Below are positions 19,001-27,900 of a DNA stretch of 30,408 nt, piece after piece. The notes below the pieces were generated by a model, which saw only the letters and a list, made by a program, of their open reading frames with translations, ran no database searches and had not been told where the DNA came from. Source of the stretch: a virus; IMG/VR virus record IMGVR_UViG_3300036406_001285, positions 1 through 30,408 of that record. One strand, given 5' to 3'. Within the stretch, counting starts at the first letter, position 1; each line of letters starts with the position of its first letter. A program made the position numbers and the translations under genes.

Positions 19001-20382
19001 TTATGATCGCTTGGCAATATTCTTCTGACGAAACATCAAGAAAAATTTTAGATTATTATTCTAAATCAATTGACGCGGCAAGTCAAATTAATACTACTTA
19101 TCCGCTAATTAGTCCACCTAAAGAAATAAGCAAAGCATCTGATGCAACGCCGTTGTCTTATTCACTAGAAAATGTTTTAAAAACTAATAATGGTAATTAC
19201 GTTCATTTCTCAATTAATAAAACCGTTTTAACTCAAAATCAAGTATCCATTTTATCCGCAAATAACACTGGCAGAAATTATCAGTCATTTTATAGACTAT
19301 CAAGACAAAGCGTAATTTATAAACCTACTTTGGTTACTAATTTAACAGCTAATAATGTTGACAATAAAGTAATAGGATCAGAACCAGCCGCTACTAATTC
19401 TTTTTGTGCGCTTTCTTTACAAAATAGAGATTTGACAGGGGGCAGTTTCCCTTTAAATGTTAAAATTGAACCTAGCAAAAGGGCTTATATTTTAAATGGG
19501 AATAAAATTTTTACAAGAGCTTTAGAATTAGATGCGACAAATACAAATGATAAAAGCCCTGTTTTATTAAAATCAATCGATGCAGAAGTAGGCAATAATA
19601 AATATAAAGTAAAATTTGGAGCTAAAACAAGCGACTTCGGTTTAGACAGACAAGAGTTTTTCGATATTTCTATCACAAGAATTATACAAAATACTAATTT
19701 TCTTGGAGCGAATAAAGAAGCATTTATTGATTTCAGTAAAGAATTTTATTTTCTGTCTTCCAGTTCTTCTTATGGAAGCATTCTAACAGATGAAGTTAGT
19801 AAAGGATTATTTAACGGCGCTTTTAATTGCGTAAATGTTACTCCTCCAAATAATTTCTCTCAGTTTTTGACTCCTTCTCAAATTCAAATTTCTATAAATC
19901 CAGAGCCGACTGTAATTGACATTCCTTTTATAGCAGCGGCAGAGTTTTCTACTTTTACTGGAGTGGGTAATCTGGGCCATAATTTCTATTATGGAGTTCC
20001 AGTATTAAAAAATGAAAATCTAAAAATTGTATTAACAATCCCCGATGTTCAAGAGAAAAAGAATATAAAAATATTTTGTTTTCTTGGAGACAATTTCGTT
20101 AATAGTGAAGTCGATAAAACCGAACTTACAGTTGGGAATAACAACATAACAGTAACTTTAAAAGACCTGCCTTATGCAAATTATTTCACCTATCGGCAGA
20201 CTTATGCAAATAATGATTCAATAAACAATGCAACTTTTTGGAAATTTCGAAGTATAAAAAATTTATCTTTTGCTCATTATGCTGTTAGAAAGCCCCCTTT
20301 TAGTAGGGACCTTTATACTGACGCTTCTTTTTATTTTTACATTCAAACATTAGAGCTATCAATAGTTATGACTTATGCATAA
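13057..20382 (+). CDS. J: Lambda gpJ-like central tail tip / receptor-binding protein, greatly enlarged
   Basis: This 2441-aa protein is about twice lambda J (1132 aa). It starts at ATG 13057 with a Gly-rich leader and DLLSEGPIGGLLEG, the gpJ N-terminal signature. Lambda-like segments follow: KVPFNYNPITKTYG (to residue 413), then from 1170 YWDGTFK, NPAWCFYDLLTNKRYGAG, DVDKWSLYQIAKYCD, DGFGGVEPRF, ALKVLADM, SLKDRNSAV, FGCTSRGQAQRLGRW (1346-1360) and a GDVIKV strand. In lambda the YNPxTxxY and WDGTFK blocks are adjacent. Here about 756 residues intervene, including a LamG-like fold (456-704) starting DGLIAQFDASNP and ending VLVYNRKLATSE. Residues 1500-2441 are beta-rich and unrecognised and should hold receptor-binding domains. 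gpJ forms the trimeric tip that contacts the receptor. No Shine-Dalgarno is visible, so translation is probably coupled to I. Confidence 0.93.
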   Translation: MNNFEDFKYIKGFGGGGGGSQSPQPTAAYEDVEGFVYNGQPYGVYQFAKVKDLLSEGPIGGLLEGQYLYSGQVGDLGFKKVIYNEYSSVVGENSESKYLRSIQWNQTPLLDSQEKYNFQQINVQVTNGTPEGTSLDQGFDSVSYIRSIGERLRGPNQLARTTDEVLDYQRTYRILNKECKKISLNFRISSLYVTLKYQDLTEVRDGKIKIEGVESATATDFKLTRTGRETEDGNLDAIVAGAGSVIRNKFKIRIKISPIYNEGYNANLPTLDLTSNTATIIKDNQNLVIDVDNVPKLFEIESDGKVTQGYSKQIILNTSNVFSGLNEDQNWAGWDITVLKITPEDTFSARASFISLESITETYSSSFRYTNSAIVTSKFNAGYFSKIPERSYDVNLLKVKVPFNYNPITKTYGITTPLAPTITTTISKTDGETTEDFFLGENGNYVNADNVNPPITDGLIAQFDASNPSLTTSAGEVTSWPNTVAGTIKCVLGNGTYAAPAGTTARPKYGSSHSEQSPNGNYGVTFETTQKVKFIGNADSTEAISKDDFTVFIVCKWHSSALNTERNSILASFPVQHYIFGQTQKINRYFAAGNTNLDMPQTQSNIPKFSSRSNYWGDTNDPTTYIIGLTQDKTSFYTVFWQNTIRSTQRNTVSVLPLLGLAINHNVSLNSKCTVFEVLVYNRKLATSESISVRNWLNKKWNVLVQNITSISSSAIPQAFNPNVFDIPLSSSISIPLKTLCANGQATKAFKYEGGDQNINFFNNPYYQMDLIPTRNLQVTSEKGYLKDQGFSGCYCDFFIKLKDISYAGTYSLINREEQFNLSMAINGEVVSLILKIISPNDGKIYTITKQLNTSKYSTTKLKNTFTRITLSILPKVVNPKVTFNEVARVVANINLNDKTWDKTPLVDTQKPQLRDQAGKLEASVKGLPSLLIQGVSFKEDSLYNSQIDNLAATCYKYFYGTTKTFLATGGGWYIGKSLSKEFFPNILNAEIDVLLNSEKQIQCNINIDDYNAYQTLCIGNAIRPLDFNKRTDNLLERAALLRLKGDTQNQLQAYNRLRIDQTFLSNSVTLEQNQTVVLLPLSAAQIYDAANDKTGPFIPSYFITNNKKIEIFKDTFVGYADSIKVNQISFDRISLSKAFSGGIISEGYSKKISVYDTAGVLPYSSSNDYWDGTFKEDKEWTDNPAWCFYDLLTNKRYGAGNYVSEADVDKWSLYQIAKYCDELVADGFGGVEPRFSCNVYLQSQEDALKVLADMASVFRGMFYYSNGFIYTINDMPENTPVYSFTNSNVTDGNFNYESTSLKDRNSAVYIRYIDKNNFYKPAVEYVENIEAFRKFGFKETELTAFGCTSRGQAQRLGRWLLASEYNETETVSFEAGPESVYLKPGDVIKVHDYYKKHKTVGGRLSNINISGDINVTTGTLTLDRKLDFNFSGDQNYKFTIVSPKYNLDPSFKDTAGNSIVTSNLDYNDYRKPLTNSFIVGSGNLITGQYYDSIRITGLAPVMASGLNVTGLAYFTGASGMSPKSITWALENSGNLNGTTDSDYDFYRIFRIQESTEGTNYTVIASQMYHLKYTQIESGLNITPAKAPAPEASAPLRALFTSQETNVVLDIFYDSSIKNSTIGFKVFAKNFYQSDFDPNKDTNFKFVSIDIYESFTKTTLTKSQARGFIRVYGVNINNSSPLSYVEAVDSTDALKTTAFPVQEISYTNVIKAQTIVNNVTYEFDNPIALNRNQYFAVIGSSLNFNIPLNFIDKVVFNNIDYPYRVVIIPELVNSKGAFGTAFGKYSALDPVTQTEYLTFDSDNASDNGYLYNSLSTFGRYRSFSLAIDKGGLTDKGFKTTSDSFKQEAGFLLVTYDNKDADIIEYLKAILNGGTYAIYPINGTTSRRLVFNVPILSDNFVNFFYLLLTPIETTFSFTKYSIIHDDDGEPKSIKQGNDEIIDSHFIKISKDQSIFYFDKVQDDSGKAFNLDSYKVVLIAVDSFMIAWQYSSDETSRKILDYYSKSIDAASQINTTYPLISPPKEISKASDATPLSYSLENVLKTNNGNYVHFSINKTVLTQNQVSILSANNTGRNYQSFYRLSRQSVIYKPTLVTNLTANNVDNKVIGSEPAATNSFCALSLQNRDLTGGSFPLNVKIEPSKRAYILNGNKIFTRALELDATNTNDKSPVLLKSIDAEVGNNKYKVKFGAKTSDFGLDRQEFFDISITRIIQNTNFLGANKEAFIDFSKEFYFLSSSSSYGSILTDEVSKGLFNGAFNCVNVTPPNNFSQFLTPSQIQISINPEPTVIDIPFIAAAEFSTFTGVGNLGHNFYYGVPVLKNENLKIVLTIPDVQEKKNIKIFCFLGDNFVNSEVDKTELTVGNNNITVTLKDLPYANYFTYRQTYANNDSINNATFWKFRSIKNLSFAHYAVRKPPFSRDLYTDASFYFYIQTLELSIVMTYA
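14296..16563 (+). other. Insertion of about 756 residues in the J homologue, with LamG-like domain
   Basis: Residues 414-1169 of the J protein lie between two blocks that are contiguous in lambda J. The first part (residues 456-704, bases 14422-15168) has the strand order and motifs of a LamG/concanavalin-like fold. The rest (705-1169) contains a second beta-rich section with FSGCYCDFFIKLKDISYAGT and a helical segment around 1050-1085, which I do not recognise. It is inserted within the tip core rather than added at the receptor-binding C-terminus. Confidence 0.75.
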
Positions 20383-20397
20383 TAACAGCTAATTAAA

Positions 20398-21096
20398 ATG
20401 AAACATTATATTATATATTTTATTAACGGTAGTTATAAAATTATTCAGTCTTCAATTAATTTAGTAGAAGACACAGATCATCTCTATTTTTTAGGAATAG
20501 ATTATCACTTGGTTGATTATATCGTCCAATTAAATAAAAATATTACCGACAACGATTTAAAACATAGGAAAATCCTTCCAGACGGCAATTCAATTTGGAA
20601 CAAGCATGATTTGATTAATGAAAAAATTCAAAGAATGACAGAAGAGAGAAGTTCTTTATTGCAAAAACTTGATGTAGAATTTATGATTTCTCTTGAAATT
20701 GCTAACAATAAACAGACAGAGATTATTAAAAGAAATAAAAATTTCTTAAGACAACTCTCTTGCAGAACAGAAATGCATCATATTCATGACTGCGAGAAAA
20801 TTAATAAGTTTAACGCTTTCCATAATATAGTAGACATAGAAATCATTGACCCCGGTTACGGATGCTCAGAGTCTGTCCCTCATGTCACCATCTCTCGTCC
20901 TGAAGAGACTGACTATAACTATGGATTAGCAGCGGCTGCTAACGCTATTAGAGGATCAAAAGGAGAGCTACTTTCTTTATCTATGGCAAAATTAGGATGC
21001 GGCTACATATCTGAGCCTACAATTGAAATCAGTGGATATGAAGGAGAAAACGCAAAACATCCTGTGTTAAAAGCTGTTATTTGTAATATAATATAA
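20398..21096 (+). CDS. Unidentified tail protein with helical core, HxH/Cys cluster and GxGY motifs
   Basis: This 232-aa protein lies 15 bases after J with no Shine-Dalgarno. Residues 1-75 are mixed. Residues 75-120 are an amphipathic helix pair containing RSSLLQKLDVEF and KRNKNFLRQL. This recalls the 'R-x-x-LL-x-x-x-D ... R-x-x-LR' helices found in tail-fibre assembly and tail chaperone proteins, and a gene after J would suit that role. A compact cluster C122-x4-H127-H128-x-H130-x-C132 follows, a plausible metal site. Residues 144-215 hold two beta motifs (IDPGYGCSESVPHVTIS and LGCGYISEPTIEISG) related to the GxGY beta motifs seen in phage fibre-type proteins. Function unknown: a fibre, fibre hinge or assembly factor are the options. 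Confidence 0.4.
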   Translation: MKHYIIYFINGSYKIIQSSINLVEDTDHLYFLGIDYHLVDYIVQLNKNITDNDLKHRKILPDGNSIWNKHDLINEKIQRMTEERSSLLQKLDVEFMISLEIANNKQTEIIKRNKNFLRQLSCRTEMHHIHDCEKINKFNAFHNIVDIEIIDPGYGCSESVPHVTISRPEETDYNYGLAAAANAIRGSKGELLSLSMAKLGCGYISEPTIEISGYEGENAKHPVLKAVICNII

Positions 21097-21098
21097 AT

Positions 21099-21926
21099 AT
21101 GACAGACGTATTGTTTTCTTCCGGCGACGAATTTGCGTACTCTAATAATTTAGCAAATTGGTCTTCAATTAATTCAGGCCAAGAGATCGAAATAATTGGA
21201 AGCCCAGAGAAGTTCTCTACTGTTCGTGTTGATTTTATTAGCTACAATAAAGTATTTTCTGTTGTTTCTGAATCAAGAATTAAATTTGACTCTAATGCAA
21301 AAGATTTAATACTAGACGGAGATACAATTGATTGTTTTTTTAAGACTTATTATGTCGCTGTCATTAATGATGTTATTGAAAAAGGCAATGGATATCAAGT
21401 CAACGAAGTAGTTAGTGTATCTAAGGATTGTTATTTTGATAATTTTTTAGACAAGAAAGAAAAAGCATTATTTAAAATTACTTCTGTAAATGCTGAAGGC
21501 GGCATTTTAGAACTAGATCTAATTAGTAAAGGCAAATTTTGCCAAAACTTTAGCGAAGCGGAGATAGAAAGCAGTTCTGGGAAAGGAGCTAAGATCTCTT
21601 TTATCTTGGGTGAAAATAAAAACAAAGAGCTTAAATTCTTTTCTGTATTAGATGTTAAACACCAAGATTCATATATTACCGCAGATCTAAATGAAAAGAT
21701 TAAAAATCCTTTTCTCTGCGGCGAAATGCATATAAAAAGATATCGTATTACTTTAAATAAATCGCTAGGTAAAGAATATCTTTCTCACCCTTTTATTTTA
21801 AAAGTACAAAACACTCCTTTCTTAAACTTGCCGCTAGCCAAAGATAACAATATAGAGCAAATCTATAATCAGGCTATACTGACTATAGACTCTAAGATTA
21901 AAGAATTATCTACTGGAGTAAAGTAA
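21099..21926 (+). CDS. Unidentified tail-associated protein with GxGY beta motifs
   Basis: This 275-aa protein begins two bases after the previous stop, without a Shine-Dalgarno, and is the last gene of the plus-strand tip operon. It is beta-rich with no membrane segment or signal peptide. Residues about 88-160 contain 'VIEKGNGYQVNEVVSV' and 'GGILELDLISKGKF', spaced like the paired GxGY motifs of the preceding protein and of the C-terminus of the 1841-aa protein. A helical C-terminus (NNIEQIYNQAILTIDSKIKE) closes it. The last 21 bases overlap the end of the convergent tape measure gene. A structural or fibre-linked role is inferred only from context. Confidence 0.4.
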   Translation: MTDVLFSSGDEFAYSNNLANWSSINSGQEIEIIGSPEKFSTVRVDFISYNKVFSVVSESRIKFDSNAKDLILDGDTIDCFFKTYYVAVINDVIEKGNGYQVNEVVSVSKDCYFDNFLDKKEKALFKITSVNAEGGILELDLISKGKFCQNFSEAEIESSSGKGAKISFILGENKNKELKFFSVLDVKHQDSYITADLNEKIKNPFLCGEMHIKRYRITLNKSLGKEYLSHPFILKVQNTPFLNLPLAKDNNIEQIYNQAILTIDSKIKELSTGVK

Positions 21927-24900
21927 TCCTCCGGGTCTCTTTTGTTCGACTAATACTTCAACAACTTTGCTTCTAAGTAACTCAGCAAGTTTGCCATTGT
22001 TTTGCATGCTGTTCTGATCGTTTTTAGAATTGGATGCGCCTTTTTGAGTGGTGGAGTTAGCTTCAGAGGTAACTTCGCCGCCTTGAGACATGTTGATTGA
22101 AATATTGTTTACTACAGACATGCCAGACTCTTGAGCAGTTCCAGCAAGAGAAGCTCTTCCTGATTCTGATTGAGTTATTCCCGAATCCTTAGATAAGTTA
22201 TCATTTAAAGTATTCAACGCAGTTACTAATTCATCCATGCTAGAAGACTGGTCTGTATTGCTTTGACCGCTATAACTTGTGCCAACCATCCCGCCGCTAG
22301 CATATTTAGGAAGAGAACCAGAATTCAATTGACCCATGAAGTCTTTGCCGTACATATCGACGGCTTTTTTATTCATGACGTATTCGCCGCCCATTAACAA
22401 AGCGGGAATATTGTCTTGGCCTGTAGAGCCGCCGCCAGCAAATTTGGCAATATAACCTCCTCCTGCTCTAAGATTTTTTGCATATTGTTCATTTAATTGC
22501 GATTGACTTAAATTGCCTCCCGGTTCTAAACCTCTTCCCGCAGAAGTAGAAGCTCTACCCCTTAAACTCTCTGCTCCCATTGTAAGTCCAGCAGCGCCTA
22601 TTTGGACAGCAGCAGCAGTTAATCCTGAATAGAAAGTGCTATTTACTTGATTTTTATAGTTTTTAAGGCTCTGTTTCTTGTCTCTCTCATATTGCGCTCG
22701 GTCTTGTAAGTACTGATCAAGTTTTTCATAACGATCTTGTCTTAATTTATTTTGAGGGTTATTGTCGTCAGTTAGAGCCATTGCTGACAATCTAGAATCA
22801 ACAGCAAACTCTCCAGAAGTTGGGCGATCAGGATTATCGTACAAGAATTCATTTTGCAATGGGCCAACAGAGAATCCTCCAGTCGCGTATCTTGGAATAA
22901 TTCCACCATTTAGATTTCTTAAATAATCAGATCCATATTTATCAACAGAAGATTTCTTAATGACATACTCGCCGCCGCTCATCATCGCGGGCACATCGTC
23001 TTTCATCCCAGAGCCGCCAGTAACCATACCTCCAGAATTATAGCCTTTAATTGGTCCTCCATCTTTCCTGCCAGTTGTAGCAGCTTTACCAAAAGCAAAC
23101 AAAGCATCAACGCCCATCTCTAGAGACTTATCAAGCATTCTATTTAAGATGCCTTGGAACATGTCTCTAAATGCATCCTTAAGGGTTTTAGTGCCTTTAA
23201 TAGCTTCGCCAAATGCGCTGCCAATACCAGACTTAAAATCAGTTTGAAATGTATCAATTAGTTGACCAGTGTCTTTTGCGAAGTCTGCTCTATTGTAAGT
23301 GGTGTTCTTCTCTGTGATTCCTCCTACATCGACTTTCCCAAGTCTAGCATTGTCTTCTATTTGGGAATTCATTCTGGCGGCTTTTTCTTCTTTGAAGAAT
23401 GTGTCGCCGTAAGCTGAACCGTAAAGCCTCTTTGTTTCTTCTTTTGTTTTATTTAAACGCTCAGTTACTTTTGCTCTCTCATCTGCTATTTGCATTTCCA
23501 AGTACATTTGAGCGGCTAATTCTTTATTACCATCTCCATAAATTTTATTAATTTCTTCTATCTTTTTATTTTTTTCGATTTGAATACCCTCTTGAGCTTT
23601 AGCTAAATCTCGCTCTGCATCTATTAAAGATTGAGGTTTTGCTGGAATTGACGAAGAAGTTTTCCCAACTGAAGGATTGAATTCATAAAATTTAAAATCT
23701 GAAGAAGCGGCAGGAGTATTAATTTTATTAGGAAAATTAGAAGTTGGCGTTGATTGCGATTGATAAAGCTTTGTTAAAATAGAATTTAAATTCTCAAGTG
23801 GGACATTTAATTTTAAAGCCAGCTTTTCTCTATCTGTATATGCAATTGGATTATAAGGACCTGCATCACCCCCCATTGGCATGCCTGATGCACTAGGATT
23901 AGCACTTCCAAAAAGCATACCAGAATTAGCCATCTGAGATCTTATCTCTGTCAAAGCTTTTTCTCTTTCAGAAACTGAAGCTATTGGTAATAGATTTCTA
24001 ATTTCTTTATTTAATTCTGCTGTATTTTGAGTATCAACAAGTTGCTTTAATGCTTCGCTCAAAGATCTATTTAATTCAGTTATTTTTGATCCTACTTCAG
24101 CCTTAGAAATATCATAAAAAGCTTTAGTTATATCAGGAGCTTGTTTTGCTAGGATTTCTGTTTGAGTCTTCGCTAGCTCATTCGCATATTTACTTTCTTG
24201 AGCTAATAAATCGAAATAAGTTCCTATATTATCAAGCTTCAATTGAGAAGTCACTTGATCAATAGCAACGCTCATTGCGTTTTCATTGAAGTTATCAAAA
24301 GCTTTCTCCAACGCACCGCCTGATTGAATTCCGCTTCCTGTTTGCCCTATCAATGAAATATTAGTTAAAGCTCTTGCTCTTTCGTTTTCTTTTTTAAGCT
24401 GTTCTGCTCTTGCGGTTATTGAAGCATTTTGTAATGGAGCTAATTCTGCTCCGACTCCTCCGCCTCTAATCCCATACTGATTAGAAATCGTATCCAGCAA
24501 TTTAAACAATCCAGATCCTGTTTCTGTTGGATTTCCTACTCTAACATTTTGTCCCAAAGTAGAAGTCAATTCAGTTAGCTTATCAAATAAATCAGAAACC
24601 CCAACTTGACCAGTTGATCCCAAAGCTGCGGCACCGCCAGCAAGAGAAAGCTTTTCAGATAGAGCTACGCTTCTTCTTTGATAATCAGAGTTTACTTTTT
24701 GAATAGCTAAATCAAATTTTCCTTGTTCAGTAATTTTAGTTAACTCGTTTAAAACTCCTTCAAAAGTATTTTGTAATTCTCCTGCAATTAATTCGGCTTC
24801 TGGCTTCTTGAAAAGACCCGTTGCAGAGACTCCTTGAATTAATTTGTTTTTTACTACTTCTATATTGCCACCAGCGCTTAACTCTTTCAAAGAAGAAGCG

Positions 24901-27900
24901 ATTAGAGGAGAAATACCTTGGATATTTTTATTAAAAACGTTTAGTTCTTTTGTGATATCCTCTGGAGACTTTGACAAATCTGTTACTGCTGGAAGAGCTT
25001 TTGATCTTATGTCTTCAGCTTTTTTAGTAATAATATCAGTGAAAGAAGACAATCCTTTATCTAAAGCGCCTCTTACTTCAGAGTTTTGTTTATTTTGAAG
25101 ATCTGTTAAAGCTAGGCTTGATTCTGCGGCGGTTTTACCTGCTTCAGTCATGAAAGGGGAAGCTAAACTCAAAGCACCTTTTGTCCTTGCTGAAGCTAAT
25201 TGTACAGAGCCTTCTGCTTGTATTTTGTTTAGCTCTCTAAGAGTAGTAGCTCTATTTTTTTCTGCCTCAATTTGAGAAGAGAGAGAAAGATTTAGATTTT
25301 CATATCTTTGAGTTAAATCCTTTAGGATATCTGCATTCTTTTTAGTTATTTCAATATTTTGTTTTTGAATAGCTACAAGGTTGTCCGCAGCTTCTTTAGA
25401 AGAAAAAACACCTTTACCAAATTCATCGATTGCATCAAAAAGAGATTTGACATTTTCTACGCTAATATTTTTAGAAACTTCTTCAAATTTAGCAGCAAGT
25501 TCTGGTCCAAAAATACCCTTAGATTCTAATTGCGATCTAATTTGTTTCAAACCTAATTGATCGACATTAGTTCTCTCGACAAATTTAGGAGCAGACGAAC
25601 CTACAAAATTAGGATTAGCTCCATATTCAAGAATTTTATCAGTTTTTATTGATTGACCTTTTAAATTACTAATAAAAGAACCAAATTCTCCTGCGCCACC
25701 TTTAAATCCAGAAAGCACTTTTTGAGGATCTATTGATTGAGTAAATAATCTATTTAATTGATCTGAGTCAGCTTTTTTTAAATTGCTTCCTGCAATAATT
25801 CCTGTTTTATCATTAACTAATTTAGTAATAGCCAATTGCCTTTCTAAACTTTGTTGAGCATCGGACATTTCTTTATTTACTCTAGCAATAGCATCAGCTA
25901 CTTTACCAATATCAGTTCCTGCGGCTAATACCTTTCCTCTAAACTCATTAGGAATAGAAGCAAGAGAATCAGTTATACTTGTTTGAAATTTTAATAAGGC
26001 TTGAGGCTGAGTTTTTGGATCATTTAAAGCATTTTGTAAGCTCTCTAATGAGGTTGCATAAGTTTGTGATGCGCCAGAGAACTTTGAAGAAGATTCCTTA
26101 ACTTTATCTAAATTGGTAGAGATGTCAAAGATGGCTTGTTCTGCTTTTGAATCTACTATCTTTTTGGCGGCTATCCCTACTCCGATTAGTGCGCCAGCAG
26201 CAGCGCCAACTGGACCAAATGCAGCACCTAAACCAGCATATTGAGCGACATCCGCAGCGCCCGAAAATGCGGCTTTCGTTTTTTTATCGGACTCAGGGAC
26301 AAATTGTTCTGCAATATTTAATGCCCCAGCCGCTGCTAAACCTGCACCAGTTCCAGAAGACCTAATTAAATTATTAAGTTTACCACCTTCTTTTAAGCTT
26401 AAAGGTAAATTAGTATAACTTGCTGTGGCTATTTTGTATTCTTGACTGCTTTGTTGTTTAGCAGACGCTCTTGCTATTGCTTTTTGCTCTTCTACTTTTG
26501 CTTTAATTGACTCAAACTCTTCTTTTTGTTTTTTGTTAACCATCTGGCCACCAGATGTTCTAAGTGGTCCTGTAACATTTAAATCTTTATCAATATTAGA
26601 GAAACTAAATTTTGATTTAGCTTCTGTTTTTAGTTTTTTAACAGCATTGCCAGCTTCAGAGATCTCACTTCTTTTACTCTTTATTAAATTTTGGGTTTGA
26701 GTATTAATTTCTTTGAAGCCGCCAGCTAAAGATTTTAATTGACTTCCAAAAGCGATAAAAGCTACAGTAATCATTGAAAGATCAAACTCATCTGCAAAAT
26801 TAGGAATAAAACCTTCGGCCATCCCTTTGGTTTGAGGATTGATCCCCGCTTTCTTTGCTAGAGAAATTCCATTTCCTAGACTTCCTTCGGTTGTGTTGTA
26901 AACGCCAAGACCGTTTGGATTAAATGATGTTTTTAATTGACTATTTTGACCCAGTTTAACTTGAGAAGAGGAATATCCAGCAGACATCTCTCTTGCTACT
27001 GCTTCTTGAATTGGATTAAAATTAGGAATAAAGCCAAAAGCTTTTTTGCCACCGGGAGCAATTCTTTTAACAATATTAGTAACTTTTTCTCCAGAAGCTT
27101 TTAGTTTAGAAGCTTCGGCTGCGATATCTATTGAACCAGCTTTCGCTCTTTCCTCATCTTCAAATATTTTGATATAGCCGCCAAATTCTCTTTCAATTTT
27201 TTTTGCAAAACTTGCTTCGCTATCATCATCATATCTAAGTTTATAGTCACCTAAATTACTTATAAATCCGGGAAATAGTTGACGCACCTTATTAATATTA
27301 GTGCCTCCTCTAACGTCAAAATCACCTCCGCCTTTGCCTTCTCTAGAATAATCTTTTGAGAGGTTAACTCCAGCTTCAAATATTTTTCCTGCAAACTGCG
27401 CTGCTGGATTTTGTACAGCACCAAGATATTTTTTTCTTGATTGCTCGGTAGCCTTTTCTCCTCCGGGTAATCCGTCCGCAAAGTCAGTTAATAATTGATT
27501 AGCAAAAGAATCAGATTTTGCTCTTAGATCTACTTTATTACTTTCTAAAGCCTCTTTACTAAGGTTAACAACTTTAAAAGATATTGGAACATTTCCAGCC
27601 CCTCTACTCCTCTGGATTGTTTGACCAGACATTTGTGGACTTTCTAAAGTAAGCATCTCTGCTTGAGCCATATATGGAGGCAATTGAGCGGCCTGTCTTT
27701 CTACTTCTCTTTCTAAAGCAGCTTGTTTTGGTAACCATGTTGGATTTTTAGAAATTCTTCTAATTTCTTCAATAGGTACTCCGCTGTCAGAGGCTCCATT
27801 TAAAGTAGCATTAGTCCATTTACCACCAAGAGTACCATCTGCATTTAAGAAAGCAGTTTTATATTGACCTCTCTTTTGACCAGCAGTAAGCCACTCTTCA

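Noticed and set aside
22281-23045. CRISPR-like or mobile-element repeat in the tape measure gene
   Set aside because: The repetition is at protein level with diverged DNA, contained within one reading frame, and matches a common tape measure C-terminal motif.
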